64,000 nt of DNA, taken from positions 1-64,000 of the forward strand of contig CAJBPB010000124.1 in NCBI GenBank assembly GCA_903957365.1, in the 5' to 3' direction. The notes beneath the pieces are model-generated. The model was not told the origin of the DNA and did no database searches. It saw only the letters and a program-made list of their open reading frames with translations. Positions 1 to 9,543 of this stretch are shown here, one piece after another. The DNA comes from an uncultured Bacteroidota bacterium. Its GTDB lineage: Bacteria > Bacteroidota > Bacteroidia > Bacteroidales > F082. Each line of letters starts with the position of its first letter. Within the stretch, counting starts at the first letter, position 1. The position numbers and the translations under genes were made by a program.

Positions 1-98
1 AATTCAAATAATCTCATAGTTAGTTTCCCATCAATCTATTTATGAGAAAGCTGAATGCTGAAACAGAAATGCCCCATCAACTTATATTCACTCCAAAC

Positions 99-1661
99 TT
101 ACTTTGCCGGATAATTTATCGAATAATGCAACCCGATACTTTCGCGCCTTTGAGAAGCAAATTTGATGATCAGGTGCGCTACTTTAATCATATTACGCAA
201 TTCACAAATATCAACAGAAACAACAGATCTGTCAAAAAGTTCTTCGGTTTCTTCGCTTATGATTTTCAAACGGTCGAAGGCTCTTTTCAGGCGAATATCT
301 GAGCGAACTATACCAACATAATTGCTCATGATGGACTGTAACTCTTTCCTCGACTGTGTTATAAGAATCATTTCTTCATTTAGAACGGTTCCTTCTGCAT
401 TCCAGTCAGGAATTTCATTGTTGAAGTCAATATTGTTTAGATTTTCAATGGCATGTAAACTGGCACGGTGAGAAAAAACAATGGATTCGAGCAGTGAGTT
501 GGATGCCAGACGATTAGCGCCATGCAATCCTGTGGATGCTACCTCTCCTGAAGCATATAAATTATGAATGCTTGTACGTCCGTGTTCATCAGTTTTTACA
601 CCACCACATATATAATGAGCTGCCGGTACAACCGGAATCATTTCTTTTAAAATATTTATGCCCAAACTTAAACATTTGGCATAAATCGTAGGGAAATGAT
701 TCATGATCTCATGTTCTGAGATGGATCGGGCATCCAGGTATACATGATCACTTCCCGAAAGTTTCATTTCATTGTCGATAGCTCGGGCCACGATATCACG
801 CGGAGCCAATGAACCCCGTGAATCGTATTTCTGCATGAATTCTTTTCCTTTAGAATCCTTCAAAACTGCACCGGCTCCACGCAGGGCTTCGGTAATCAGG
901 AAAGAAGGTTTCTGGTTAGGATTGTATAAGGAAGTTGGATGAAACTGAATAAACTCCATATTGTCAACAATCCCTTTCGCCCTGTATACCATTGCTATTC
1001 CGTCGCCGGTAGCAATTGTGGGATTGGTGGTCGTTTGATAAACATTACCAGCACCACCGGTAGCAAGTAAGGTTGTTTTTGCCAGAACAGTATCGATGCT
1101 GCCTGTTTCCGGATCTAAAATATACGCACCATAACACTGAATATCGCTGTGTGAACTTCGCACGATACGACCAAGATGGTGTTGTGTAATGATATCTATT
1201 GTGAAATGATTTTCAAGTACCTCGATGTTTGGGTGTTTGAAGACTTTTTCAACGAGCGCCCTTTGAATTTCAGCACCGGTTTTATCCTGATGATGCAAAA
1301 CACGAAATTCTGAATGACCACCTTCCCGCGCGAGTGCATATCTTCCTGAGGCTTCCATGTCAAATTGGGTTCCCCATTCAATCAGTTCTTTCACACGCTC
1401 AGTCGATTCGGTGATGGTAATCCTGACGATTTTTTCATCATTAAGATAGTTGCCAGCCTTCATCGTGTCAGCGATATGTTTTTCGTAGTTATCAGGGTTA
1501 TACATCACTGCTGCTATACCGCCCTGTGCATACCATGTGGCAGTTTCGTTGATCTCAGTCTTGCTCACAACCAGCACTTTTCCATGATCAGCCACCTTTA
1601 ATGCATAGCTTAAACCTGCAATACCCGACCCGATAACTAAAAAATCAACTTCACGTTTCAT
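99..1661 (-). CDS. nadB: L-aspartate oxidase (NadB)
   Basis: FAD enzyme that oxidises L-aspartate to iminoaspartate, the first step of de novo NAD synthesis in the cytosol; NadA would use the product. The 520 residues match the family's usual length. Seen: N-terminal dinucleotide-binding GSGIAGLSYA at 11-20, TWYAQGGIAA at 42-51, substrate-side HPTSLY at 241-246 and APRDIVARAID at 286-296, HYICGG at 349-354, and the C-terminal flavin motif GEVASTGLHGANRLASNSL at 372-390. The ATG is one base after the sucB stop, so it is probably translated from the same mRNA as sucA and sucB. No nadA or nadC is visible; they could lie beyond the left edge. Fumarate reductase/succinate dehydrogenase flavoproteins are related but lack this exact motif set and carry a covalent-FAD His. 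High confidence. Confidence 0.96.
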   Translation of the reverse strand: MKREVDFLVIGSGIAGLSYALKVADHGKVLVVSKTEINETATWYAQGGIAAVMYNPDNYEKHIADTMKAGNYLNDEKIVRITITESTERVKELIEWGTQFDMEASGRYALAREGGHSEFRVLHHQDKTGAEIQRALVEKVFKHPNIEVLENHFTIDIITQHHLGRIVRSSHSDIQCYGAYILDPETGSIDTVLAKTTLLATGGAGNVYQTTTNPTIATGDGIAMVYRAKGIVDNMEFIQFHPTSLYNPNQKPSFLITEALRGAGAVLKDSKGKEFMQKYDSRGSLAPRDIVARAIDNEMKLSGSDHVYLDARSISEHEIMNHFPTIYAKCLSLGINILKEMIPVVPAAHYICGGVKTDEHGRTSIHNLYASGEVASTGLHGANRLASNSLLESIVFSHRASLHAIENLNNIDFNNEIPDWNAEGTVLNEEMILITQSRKELQSIMSNYVGIVRSDIRLKRAFDRLKIISEETEELFDRSVVSVDICELRNMIKVAHLIIKFASQRRESIGLHYSINYPAK

Positions 1662-1662
1662 A

Positions 1663-2940
1663 TTATAATTCTAAAAGTTTCTCAACAGGATCTTTTGATC
1701 CAAAAAGCATTTTTGCAGGGTTTTCAAGCATTTCTTTCACTTTTACTAAAAAGCTAACTGATTCCCGGCCATCGATAATACGGTGATCATAGCTTAATGC
1801 GACGAACATGATTGGATGAATTTCAACTTTACCATTCACAGCAATTGGTCGTTCAACGATATTATGCATGCCAAGTATGGCTGATTGCGGGGGATTGATG
1901 ATCGGGGTTGAAAGCATGGACCCAAAAACGCCTCCGTTTGTAATTGTGAAGGTTCCACCAGTCATTTCGTCCAGACTCAGTTTGTTGTCTCTGGCTTTTG
2001 CCGCTAGTCCTTTTATCGTAAGTTCAATTTCGGCAAGACTTAATCTTTCCGCATTCCGGATCACCGGAACAACCAGGCCTTTTGGACCAGATACGGCAAT
2101 ACTGATATCGGCGTATTGATATGAAACTATTTCATCACCATCTATCTGCGAGTTTACCTGAGGGAAAAGCTGCAACGCCTCTGTTACTGCTTTTGTGAAG
2201 AATGACATAAAACCCAGATTCACATTGTGTTTCTCTTTAAAAATATCCTTGTATTTTTTTCGGATTTCCATTATGGGTGTCATATTCACCTCATTGAATG
2301 TGGTGAGCATGGCAGTTTCATTTTTAACTGAAACAAGTCTTTCAGATAGTTTCTTGCGTAATGGTGTCATTTTTTTTCGGTCAGAACCACGATTTGCGGC
2401 AGAAACCAAATTGTCTGTCGGTTTTTGTCCTGAAGTATTGGAAACGGTATTCCTATTGTCTTTAAAAAACGCAATGTCTTTTGTCCCCAATCGGAAATGA
2501 CTGAAAAAAGCCATCAATTCAGCCTCAGAAATATTTTCCGCTTCCATTAATTTACGAGCCAACGGACTGGTATGGAGCTGATTGGTCAGGTTTATTGGCT
2601 CTTCAGCAACCTGTTTCTTTTGAGTATCTGTTTTTTCAGGCTCAGACGTTTTAGTTCCTGATGTTGCAGGAATACCGATGTCACTGGAAACTGGTTTTAC
2701 ACCTTCGCCTGCTTCGATCGAGGCGATCACCTTACCAACTTCAACTGTTTCACCTGCCTCGACAGTAAAATGAATTGTTCCGGCAACAGGCGCAGAAACA
2801 CTTAGTGTTGCTTTGTCGGAATCGATTTCAGCAATATCCTGATTTTGTTCCACATAAGAATTATTCTCAACAAGCCAACTGGCCAATAATACTTCAGTAA
2901 TTGATTCACCTGGACTGGGAACTTTTATTTCGATCGTCAT
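1663..2940 (-). CDS. sucB: 2-oxoglutarate dehydrogenase E2, dihydrolipoyl succinyltransferase
   Basis: Core E2 of the 2-oxoglutarate dehydrogenase complex; it transfers the succinyl group from lipoamide to CoA. Seen in 425 residues: one lipoyl domain (1-80) with the lipoylated Lys at 43 in [11 protein letters not shown], a linker, a peripheral-subunit-binding region around 124-160 that starts canonically (SPLARKL) but whose second half lacks the usual GTGxxGRI, and the catalytic acyltransferase domain from about 190 to the end with [12 protein letters not shown] (His386, Asp390). The gene lies 20 bp after sucA and 1 bp before nadB. The E3 gene is absent, so lipoamide dehydrogenase must be encoded elsewhere. 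The pairing with sucA makes the succinyl specificity secure; the family alone could also include branched-chain E2. Confidence 0.95.
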   Translation of the reverse strand: MTIEIKVPSPGESITEVLLASWLVENNSYVEQNQDIAEIDSDKATLSVSAPVAGTIHFTVEAGETVEVGKVIASIEAGEGVKPVSSDIGIPATSGTKTSEPEKTDTQKKQVAEEPINLTNQLHTSPLARKLMEAENISEAELMAFFSHFRLGTKDIAFFKDNRNTVSNTSGQKPTDNLVSAANRGSDRKKMTPLRKKLSERLVSVKNETAMLTTFNEVNMTPIMEIRKKYKDIFKEKHNVNLGFMSFFTKAVTEALQLFPQVNSQIDGDEIVSYQYADISIAVSGPKGLVVPVIRNAERLSLAEIELTIKGLAAKARDNKLSLDEMTGGTFTITNGGVFGSMLSTPIINPPQSAILGMHNIVERPIAVNGKVEIHPIMFVALSYDHRIIDGRESVSFLVKVKEMLENPAKMLFGSKDPVEKLLEL

Positions 2941-2960
2941 TGTTATGGAATCTTGTATAG

Positions 2961-5813
2961 TTATTTCAATTGTTTTACTCCGGTATGGTATTTACTGTCG
3001 ATCTGGTCGACCTTGAGATCGATCAGCTCTTTTTCGAATGAACGCCATTTATTACCAATACATAACATGCCGCATTCTTTGTCAAGATAAATGCAATCAC
3101 ACTGTTCGAATGTCTTTTCAACAATTTTTTGTTGACGGATCGCATGGAATTTCGATAAACCTGTTGCCGGACTGCCGCTTGCAGGTCTTGCGACAACTTT
3201 GAGGGCAACTTCTTTGAACTCATGATGAATATAGTGCCATGGTCCCATATTCATTGGTTCTTCCTGAACCCAGAGATGTGATTTGGCATTACTGTATTTT
3301 TTTACAATCTCAGTCATCTGCTTACGTGGCAGGGGATGAAGTTGCTCAATGCGCACAAGTGCGATTGTTTCATTATTCAGTTTAATTTTCTCATCAAGCA
3401 GATCGTAATAGATCTTACCTGAACAGAAAACCACTTTTTTTATTTTTTCAGCCTGAGCACTTGCATCATCAATGACTTCCATAAAATGGCCTTCGCTCAA
3501 TTCTTCGAGTGTGGAAACGCATTTCGGATGTCGTAACAGACTTTTTGGAGTGAAGACTATTAACGGTTTCCTGAACGGCCTTTTCAATTGTCTTCTCAAT
3601 AAATGGAAGAAATTGGCTGGTGTGGTGCAGTTTGTTACCTGCATATTGTTTTCGGCACACAAGGTGAGAAAGCGCTCAATACGTGCACTGGAATGTTCTG
3701 GTCCCTGGCCTTCGTAACCATGTGGAAGCAATACAACAAGGTGATTCATTACATTCCATTTGTCTTCAGCACTGCTTATGAACTGGTCAAAAATGATCTG
3801 AGCTCCATTGTTAAAATCGCCAAACTGTGCTTCCCAGATTGTCAATGAATTTGGAGAGGCAAGCGCATATCCATATTCAAAGCCCAGCACTCCGTATTCT
3901 GAAAGCGGAGAGTTAAATACTTTAAAATCGGCCTGATTATCAGAAACATGGCTGAGAGGTGTATATTCCATTTCTGAATCTTCAACACGCAAAACAGCGT
4001 GTCGGTGTGAAAAAGTACCTCGTGCCACATCCTGTCCGCTCAACCTCACGGGAAAGCCTTCGTAAAGTAATGTGCCATAGGCAAGCAATTCGCCCATAGC
4101 CCAGTCGAGCTTATTATCTTTAAAGACCATTTCGGAGCGTTGCTCCTGCAGGCGAACGGTCTTACGGAAGAATTGAAGATCGGAAGGAAGGGCTGTGATT
4201 TTTGTGCTGATATCTTTTAACTGATCGATACTGACTTTGGTGTCACTGCCTGATTCGAAATCTTCTTTCGTTGCTTTTCGTATTCCTTCCCAAGTACTGG
4301 CCAGGAAATTGGTGATAGATGATTTTTTTCTGTCTTTGGCGGCTATCAGACTTTCTTCAAGTTTGGCATTATTTTTTGCTTCAAGCGCATTCAGTTCAGC
4401 CAGACTCATGATGCCATTTTCGAGTAATTGTTTTTCGTAAATCTCTTTTGGATTCGGATGATTTTCAATTACTTTGTATAAGATAGGTTGTGTAAACCGG
4501 GGTTCATCCCCCTCATTGTGGCCATATTTGCGGTAGCAAAGTAAATCGATAAAAATGTCTTTATTAAATTTCTGCCTGAATTCCATGGCCAATTGAACTG
4601 CATAAACCACCATTTCCGGATCATCGCCATTCACGTGTAAAACAGGCGATTGGGTAACCTTGGCAATATCTGTGCAATAAATACTCGAGCGCGCATCAAG
4701 ATAATCAGTTGTGAAGCCGATCTGATTATTGATTACGACATGCACTGTGCCACCGGTTTTGTAACCTTTGAGTTCCGACATCTGCAACAACTCGTAAATA
4801 ATACCCTGACCGGCTACCGAACTATCTCCATGTATTAAAACGGGTGTGATTTTATTTGCATCACCCTTATAAATCAAATCAATCTTAGCACGAACTACAC
4901 CTGCAACAACCGGATCTACAGCTTCCAGATGCGAGGGGTTTGGAACAAGCGTAAGCTTTATCGGATTTCCTTTGGTTGATTTGCGTTCATTTGTAAAACC
5001 AAGATGGTATTTAACATCACCTGTAATTGTTTCATCGTCATATTCTTTGCCTTCAAATTCGCTGAAAATATCGGTGTAAGGCTTTCTCAAAATATTAACA
5101 AGTACATTTAACCGGCCACGGTGGGCCATGCCAATGACAAATTCCTTCACGCCAATCTCCGATCCTTTCTCCAAAATGGCATCCATTGCAGGAATCAGTG
5201 ATTCAGCGCCTTCCAGTGAAAAACGTTTCTGTCCGGGGAATTTTTTGTGTAAAAATTTCTCAAATCCAACAGAACGTTGAAGTTTCTGATGTATATATTT
5301 TTTGTCTGAAACAGGATAATGCGGAGTATTTCTGATCGGCTCCATTTTCTGTTTCATCCATTCAACAATCTCAGTATTCCGGATGTACATATATTCGACA
5401 CCCAATGACCTGCGGTAAGTTTCTTCCAACATCTGAACGATAGCACGAAGTGTAGTTTTGCCAAGACCAATTTCACTGCCAGCCTCAAAAATTGTATCAA
5501 GATCAGATGATTTTAATCCATAATTTTCAAGTTCAAGTCCAGGTTTATAGGCTCTTCGTTTTCTGACAGGATTTGTTGTTGTGAATAAATGACCACGCTT
5601 GCGGTAATCGTCAATGAGATTCAATACCTTGAATTCGGTTGAAGTTTTGATAGATGACGATACTTTGGCAGGATAATGTTTTTGGGCAAAATCGAAACCT
5701 TCGAAGAAGCTCCTCCAGCCAGGTTCGACCTGAGTAGGATCTGTTTGAAATTTCCGGTAAAGTTCTTCGATAACTTCCGGATCAGTGCTGTTAATATAGG
5801 AATAATTGTCCAT
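2961..5813 (-). CDS. sucA: 2-oxoglutarate dehydrogenase E1, thiamine diphosphate-dependent
   Basis: E1 of the 2-oxoglutarate dehydrogenase complex: ThDP-dependent decarboxylation of 2-oxoglutarate and transfer of succinyl to E2 lipoamide, in the TCA cycle. The 950 residues are the full family length. Seen: N-terminal [18 protein letters not shown]2-binding region, [52 protein letters not shown], the ThDP/Mg region through [17 protein letters not shown], and a transketolase-type C-terminal half with FSHRHAVL and [19 protein letters not shown]. First gene of a leftward operon with sucB and nadB. A CAAAGGTA box (minus-strand TACCTTTG) lies 29 bp upstream of the ATG and fits the start chosen. No Shine-Dalgarno sequence is visible. 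Confidence 0.97.
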   Translation of the reverse strand: MDNYSYINSTDPEVIEELYRKFQTDPTQVEPGWRSFFEGFDFAQKHYPAKVSSSIKTSTEFKVLNLIDDYRKRGHLFTTTNPVRKRRAYKPGLELENYGLKSSDLDTIFEAGSEIGLGKTTLRAIVQMLEETYRRSLGVEYMYIRNTEIVEWMKQKMEPIRNTPHYPVSDKKYIHQKLQRSVGFEKFLHKKFPGQKRFSLEGAESLIPAMDAILEKGSEIGVKEFVIGMAHRGRLNVLVNILRKPYTDIFSEFEGKEYDDETITGDVKYHLGFTNERKSTKGNPIKLTLVPNPSHLEAVDPVVAGVVRAKIDLIYKGDANKITPVLIHGDSSVAGQGIIYELLQMSELKGYKTGGTVHVVINNQIGFTTDYLDARSSIYCTDIAKVTQSPVLHVNGDDPEMVVYAVQLAMEFRQKFNKDIFIDLLCYRKYGHNEGDEPRFTQPILYKVIENHPNPKEIYEKQLLENGIMSLAELNALEAKNNAKLEESLIAAKDRKKSSITNFLASTWEGIRKATKEDFESGSDTKVSIDQLKDISTKITALPSDLQFFRKTVRLQEQRSEMVFKDNKLDWAMGELLAYGTLLYEGFPVRLSGQDVARGTFSHRHAVLRVEDSEMEYTPLSHVSDNQADFKVFNSPLSEYGVLGFEYGYALASPNSLTIWEAQFGDFNNGAQIIFDQFISSAEDKWNVMNHLVVLLPHGYEGQGPEHSSARIERFLTLCAENNMQVTNCTTPANFFHLLRRQLKRPFRKPLIVFTPKSLLRHPKCVSTLEELSEGHFMEVIDDASAQAEKIKKVVFCSGKIYYDLLDEKIKLNNETIALVRIEQLHPLPRKQMTEIVKKYSNAKSHLWVQEEPMNMGPWHYIHHEFKEVALKVVARPASGSPATGLSKFHAIRQQKIVEKTFEQCDCIYLDKECGMLCIGNKWRSFEKELIDLKVDQIDSKYHTGVKQLK

Positions 5814-5841
5814 GAACGATCGGGCGCTTTGAATTATAGTA

Positions 5842-5849
5842 CAAAGGTA
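5842..5849 (-). promoter_or_regulatory. Bacteroidota -7 box for sucA-sucB-nadB
   Basis: On the minus strand this reads TACCTTTG, a perfect match to the Bacteroidota -7 consensus TAnnTTTG, 28 bp before the sucA ATG. Promoter role is inferred from the match and position. Confidence 0.65.
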
Positions 5850-5891
5850 TGGAAATAATTAAGAATCGTTCAACCATAGTAAGATCAGACG

Positions 5892-5918
5892 AAAAAAGCC
5901 CGCATTAGCGGGCTTTTT
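5892..5918 (-). terminator. Rho-independent terminator after the ferredoxin gene
   Basis: Perfect GC-rich stem (GCCCGC / GCGGGC) with an ATTA loop, flanked by A and T runs on both sides. It lies 26 bp after the ferredoxin stop and 79 bp before sucA on the same strand, so it should isolate ferredoxin transcription from the suc operon. Confidence 0.8.
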
Positions 5919-5943
5919 CATTCAGGTTTTTGAATGTTTGACC

Positions 5944-6111
5944 TTATTCAGGGCTGATTGCTTCAACCGGGCAAACATCAGCGCATGAGCCACAATCGGT
6001 GCAGATATCAGCGTCAATAACATAGATATCGCCTTCCGAAATAGCGTCAACCGGACACTCATCGATACAGGTACCGCAAGCGGTGCAATCATCAGAAATT
6101 TTGTAAGCCAT
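5944..6111 (-). CDS. 2[4Fe-4S] ferredoxin
   Basis: Small soluble electron carrier of 55 residues. Two CxxCxxCxxxCP cluster-binding motifs are seen: Cys9, 12, 15, 19 and Cys37, 40, 43, 47. This is the classic clostridial-type bacterial ferredoxin with two [4Fe-4S] clusters. It lies between the sucA operon (same strand, separated by a terminator) and the divergent korAB genes. That makes it a natural electron acceptor for 2-oxoglutarate:ferredoxin oxidoreductase; the pairing is inferred from position only. The ATG has a minus-strand TATATTTG box 33 bp upstream. Confidence 0.93.
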   Translation of the reverse strand: MAYKISDDCTACGTCIDECPVDAISEGDIYVIDADICTDCGSCADVCPVEAISPE

Positions 6112-6144
6112 AATAAATCGATTTTAATTGTTGTAATTACACTG

Positions 6145-6152
6145 CAAATATA
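6145..6152 (-). promoter_or_regulatory. Bacteroidota -7 box for the ferredoxin gene
   Basis: Minus strand reads TATATTTG, a match to TAnnTTTG, 33 bp upstream of the ferredoxin ATG. Confidence 0.6.
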
Positions 6153-6534
6153 GCGTATTGATTCTATTGAAATAACCGAAAGGAATAATTTATAGCAAAT
6201 CTAAATTGGTATTTAAGACAATTATCAGGTATTAAATTTCATAGAATAATGCCTTTATTTTATTTATATTATTGATTTACAATGTTTATTGAATGAGATT
6301 GTTTTTGATATGGTTTCTTTGGGTATTTGTTTTATCAGGACTTTTAAGTGTCATTCTTCCTCAGATTATTAACTGATTCTGTATTTAGATTCATTTTATA
6401 TTACTGATCAGATTTTGCGTTTTTTGGGATTAAGTTTCAGAATGTCAGTAAAATATAAATATTATATCTCAGGTTTTGGCAATGGATTTGATAGATAGTT
6501 TTTTTAGGATTAGAGCTTACTCTCTGAAAACTTA

Positions 6535-6542
6535 TAACTTTG
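6535..6542 (+). promoter_or_regulatory. Bacteroidota -7 box for korAB; sets the korA start
   Basis: TAACTTTG matches TAnnTTTG and ends 20 bp before the ATG at 6563. An upstream in-frame ATG at 6476 would lie before this promoter and adds 29 residues unlike the family, so 6563 is preferred. Confidence 0.65.
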
Positions 6543-6562
6543 CATTACTTAACAAATCTTTT

Positions 6563-8410
6563 ATGACAATTAAAAAAAGTAAGATAGTCGGGCTCGAGCA
6601 GGTTGTTGTTCGATTTGCCGGTGATTCGGGTGATGGAATGCAACTCACCGGTTCGCTTTTTTCCGACTCAACTGCCTTTGCTGGCAACGATTTTGCAACA
6701 TTCCCTGATTATCCTGCTGAGATTCGCGCCCCGCAAGGCACAGTTGCCGGCGTTTCCGGATTTCAGATCCATTTTGGGAGAAAAACAGTCTATACTTCAG
6801 GCGATTTAGCTGATGTATTGATTGCGATGAATCCGGCTTCATTAAAAGCAAATATGAAATGGATAAAGCAAGGAGCAATTATCATTCTGGATATTGATGC
6901 CTTCACTGAAAAGGGTTTCGAAAAAGCTGGTTATGCAGCAGACCCTACTGCAGATGGTAGTCTGGATGGTTATAACCTTATTAAGGCTCCCATTTCCAAC
7001 CTGACAAAAGAAGCTGTTATAAGTCTGAATCTGGATAATAAATCGGTGCTCAAAAGCAAGAATATGTTTGCTTTGGGAATCATTATGTATATGTTTAACA
7101 GAGAGATAGACTTAGTAAGCAAGTACTTTGAATCAAAATTCAAAGCAAATCCATTGGTTGTTGAAGCGAACAAAATGGTTCTGGCTGCTGGATTCAATTA
7201 TGCTGATACACTTGAGGTTTTGGGTTCAACTTTTAAGGTTGAGCCAGCACCACTTGAAAAAGGTAAATATCGTAATATCACCGGTAATGTTGCAACTGCC
7301 TGGGGATTAATCGCTGCCTCCGAACGTTCAGGAAGAGAATTGTTTTTAGGTTCATATCCCATTACGCCTGCAACAGAAATTCTTCAGGAACTTGCCAAAC
7401 ACAAAGATTTGTCAGTCAAAGCTTTTCAGGCTGAAGACGAAATTGCAGGTATTGTTTCAGCGATCGGAGCAAGTTTCACCGGCTCTTTGGCTATTACAAC
7501 TACCAGCGGACCTGGTCTTTCATTGAAAAGTGAGGCAATTGGTCTGGCAGTTATGACAGAACTCCCATTGGTTATTGTTGATGTTCAACGTGGCGGTCCT
7601 TCAACAGGTTTGCCGACAAAATCTGAACAAAGCGACCTTCTGCAAGCACTTTTTGGCCGTAATGGTGATGCTCCGGTTATTGTTATCGCCGCCCAAAGTT
7701 CTGTAGATTGTTTCTATAGTGCCTATGAAGCAGCAAAATTGAGTCTGGAACATATGACACCTACCATACTTTTGACGGACGGTTCATTGGCCAATGGTTC
7801 TGAAGTGTTCAAAATCCCGCGTGTTGCCGATTTGCCTGAAATTATACCTCCACTTGTCAAGGCCAATGACCCTAATTACAAACCTTATCGTCGTGATCCC
7901 GAAAAATTGAATCGCTTTTGGGCAATTCCCGGAACAGATGGATTGCGTCACAGGATTGGTGGTTTGGAAAAGGAAGACGGTTCAGGAAATGTTTCACATG
8001 ATCCTATGAACCACCAAAGAATGACTTTCTTGCGTGAGGAAAAAGTGAACCGTGTTGCAAATTATATTCCTGAACAGCTAGTTTACGGAAGTGAGGATGC
8101 TGAATTATTGGTTGTCAGTTGGGGCGGTACGTATGGTGTAATGCGCACGGTGGTCGAAAAAATGCAGAAACAGGGAAAATCAATTAGTCTGGCTCATTTC
8201 AGACATATCATGCCATTGCCAAAAAATACTGAAACTGTTTTTTCAAAAAGCAAGAAAATCGTTGTTTGTGAAATAAACAATGGTCAGTTTGTTAAGTATT
8301 TGAGAATGAGTTTCCCTCAGTATAAATACGATCAATACAATAAGATTCAGGGATTACCATTTATGGTTGCTGAACTTGAAGAGAAGTTTAACACCCTTTT
8401 AAACCACTAA
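6563..8410 (+). CDS. korA: 2-oxoglutarate:ferredoxin oxidoreductase, fused gamma-alpha subunit
   Basis: Large subunit of the oxygen-sensitive enzyme that converts 2-oxoglutarate and CoA to succinyl-CoA with ferredoxin as acceptor, and can run in reverse as the reductive TCA step. The 615 residues contain an N-terminal gamma domain (about 10-195; RFAGDSGDGMQLTG, FPDYPAEIRAPQGT) fused to the alpha pyrimidine-binding domain (from about 240; LGSYPITPATEI, QAEDEIAGIVSAIGAS, TTTSGPGLSLKSEAIGLA, VQRGGPSTGLPTKSEQSDL). The fused form is typical of two-subunit KorAB. The start at 6563 is chosen because it follows a promoter box and gives the family N-terminus. korB follows after 3 bp. Related 2-oxoacid ferredoxin oxidoreductases share this fold; KorA is favoured by the fusion and the korB partner. 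Confidence 0.93.
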   Translation: MTIKKSKIVGLEQVVVRFAGDSGDGMQLTGSLFSDSTAFAGNDFATFPDYPAEIRAPQGTVAGVSGFQIHFGRKTVYTSGDLADVLIAMNPASLKANMKWIKQGAIIILDIDAFTEKGFEKAGYAADPTADGSLDGYNLIKAPISNLTKEAVISLNLDNKSVLKSKNMFALGIIMYMFNREIDLVSKYFESKFKANPLVVEANKMVLAAGFNYADTLEVLGSTFKVEPAPLEKGKYRNITGNVATAWGLIAASERSGRELFLGSYPITPATEILQELAKHKDLSVKAFQAEDEIAGIVSAIGASFTGSLAITTTSGPGLSLKSEAIGLAVMTELPLVIVDVQRGGPSTGLPTKSEQSDLLQALFGRNGDAPVIVIAAQSSVDCFYSAYEAAKLSLEHMTPTILLTDGSLANGSEVFKIPRVADLPEIIPPLVKANDPNYKPYRRDPEKLNRFWAIPGTDGLRHRIGGLEKEDGSGNVSHDPMNHQRMTFLREEKVNRVANYIPEQLVYGSEDAELLVVSWGGTYGVMRTVVEKMQKQGKSISLAHFRHIMPLPKNTETVFSKSKKIVVCEINNGQFVKYLRMSFPQYKYDQYNKIQGLPFMVAELEEKFNTLLNH

Positions 8411-8413
8411 ACT

Positions 8414-9448
8414 ATGGAAAATCAAATTATAGAAACCCAGCAGCTTAATCTTACAAAAGAAGATTTCAGCAGTGACCAGATGGTGAAATGGTGTCCTGGT
8501 TGTGGCGATCATGCCATACTTCATTCGGTCGAAAATGTGTTCCCGAACTTAGGTGTCCGTAAGGAAGATTTTGTTGTTGTTTCAGGTATTGGATGCTCAT
8601 CGCGCTTCCCGTACTATATGAATACCTATGGTTTTCATAGTATTCATGGCAGAGCTGCTGCACTGGCAACAGGTGTGAAACTGTCAAATCCAAAACTCAG
8701 TGTGTGGATGATCACGGGTGATGGCGACAGTATGGCAATCGGTGGAAATCATTTCATTCACACCGTGCGTCGTAATATTGATATAAATATCCTTTTGTTC
8801 AACAATAAGATTTACGGTTTAACCAAAGGTCAGTTTTCTCCAACAACACCTAAAGGTACAAAAACGAAAACCAGTCCACAAGGCTCTTTCGAACGTCCTT
8901 TTAATCCTGGTGAATTGGTGATCGGTGCTCAGGGGAACTTCTTTGCCCGCACACTTGATACCAATCCGAAACACATGACTTCAATATTTATTGAAGCAGC
9001 AAAACACAAAGGAACCTCTGTTGTTGAAGTGCTGCAGAATTGTGTCATTTTCTCGAATAAAGCACACGAACTAATTACTTCACGCGAGTCAAAAGATGAA
9101 AATCAGTTGTTTATCGAACATGGAAAACCATTAATATTCGGATCGAACAAGGACAAAGGAATCGTTTTGCGTGGTACCCATCTGGAAGTTGCAAAAATTG
9201 GTGAAAACGGGATAACCGAAAAGGATATTCTGGTTCACGATAAAAATGAAACAGATCCTGGTGTGCATGTAATGATTTCAAGGATGATGCCACCTGAATT
9301 TCCTGTTGCACTTGGCGTGATTCGCGCGATTGAGTTTGAAACATTCGATCAGGCAATGGACGCAACCATCGCCCATGAAAAAGAATATTCGAAAATAAAA
9401 ACAGTTGACGATATGCTTAACAGCGGAAGCACCTGGACGATTGAATAA
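8414..9448 (+). CDS. korB: 2-oxoglutarate:ferredoxin oxidoreductase, beta subunit
   Basis: ThDP-binding subunit of KorAB. Seen in 344 residues: KWCPGCGDHAIL near 28-39, GIGCSSRFPYYMNTYGFHSIHGR, the ThDP/Mg motif GDGDSMAIGGNH with the downstream NNKIYGLTKGQ, and the family sequence SPTTPKGTKTKTSPQG. The conserved Cys residues in the CPGCG and GIGCS segments are candidate ligands for the [4Fe-4S] cluster of two-subunit enzymes. It starts 3 bp after korA and is followed by a strong terminator, so korAB is a two-gene operon. The divergent ferredoxin is a plausible electron acceptor. Confidence 0.95.
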   Translation: MENQIIETQQLNLTKEDFSSDQMVKWCPGCGDHAILHSVENVFPNLGVRKEDFVVVSGIGCSSRFPYYMNTYGFHSIHGRAAALATGVKLSNPKLSVWMITGDGDSMAIGGNHFIHTVRRNIDINILLFNNKIYGLTKGQFSPTTPKGTKTKTSPQGSFERPFNPGELVIGAQGNFFARTLDTNPKHMTSIFIEAAKHKGTSVVEVLQNCVIFSNKAHELITSRESKDENQLFIEHGKPLIFGSNKDKGIVLRGTHLEVAKIGENGITEKDILVHDKNETDPGVHVMISRMMPPEFPVALGVIRAIEFETFDQAMDATIAHEKEYSKIKTVDDMLNSGSTWTIE

Positions 9449-9469
9449 ATATTTTTTATAAAATGTATG

Positions 9470-9505
9470 AAAAATCCTGTCCAAAAGACAGGATTTTTCG
9501 TTTTT
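9470..9505 (+). terminator. Rho-independent terminator after korAB
   Basis: Twelve-base-pair perfect stem (9470-9481 with 9487-9498, core ATCCTGTC / GACAGGAT) with a 5-nt loop, followed by a T-rich run. It starts 21 bp after the korB stop. Confidence 0.85.
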
Positions 9506-9543
9506 ATAATTCCGACAATTTACCGAATGCGTAATTTTACCCT

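Larger units (their letters stand above)
6112..6562. other. Intergenic region between divergent ferredoxin and korA
   Basis: About 450 bp of AT-rich DNA. It contains the ferredoxin -7 box at its left end and the korA -7 box at its right end. A 27-codon ORF at 6293-6376 on the plus strand would encode one hydrophobic helix, but it has no recognisable ribosome-binding site or promoter and is not called. Nothing else was recognised. Confidence 0.5.

Noticed and set aside
1-98. Small plus-strand gene at the left edge
   Set aside because: The frame at 42-302 overlaps the nadB C-terminus on the other strand and shows no coding features.
6293-6376. 27-codon hydrophobic ORF upstream of korA
   Set aside because: No promoter box or ribosome-binding site, and low-complexity AT-rich DNA gives hydrophobic short ORFs by chance.
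6476-6562. Longer korA start
   Set aside because: The extra 29 residues lie upstream of the -7 box at 6535-6542 and do not look like the family N-terminus.
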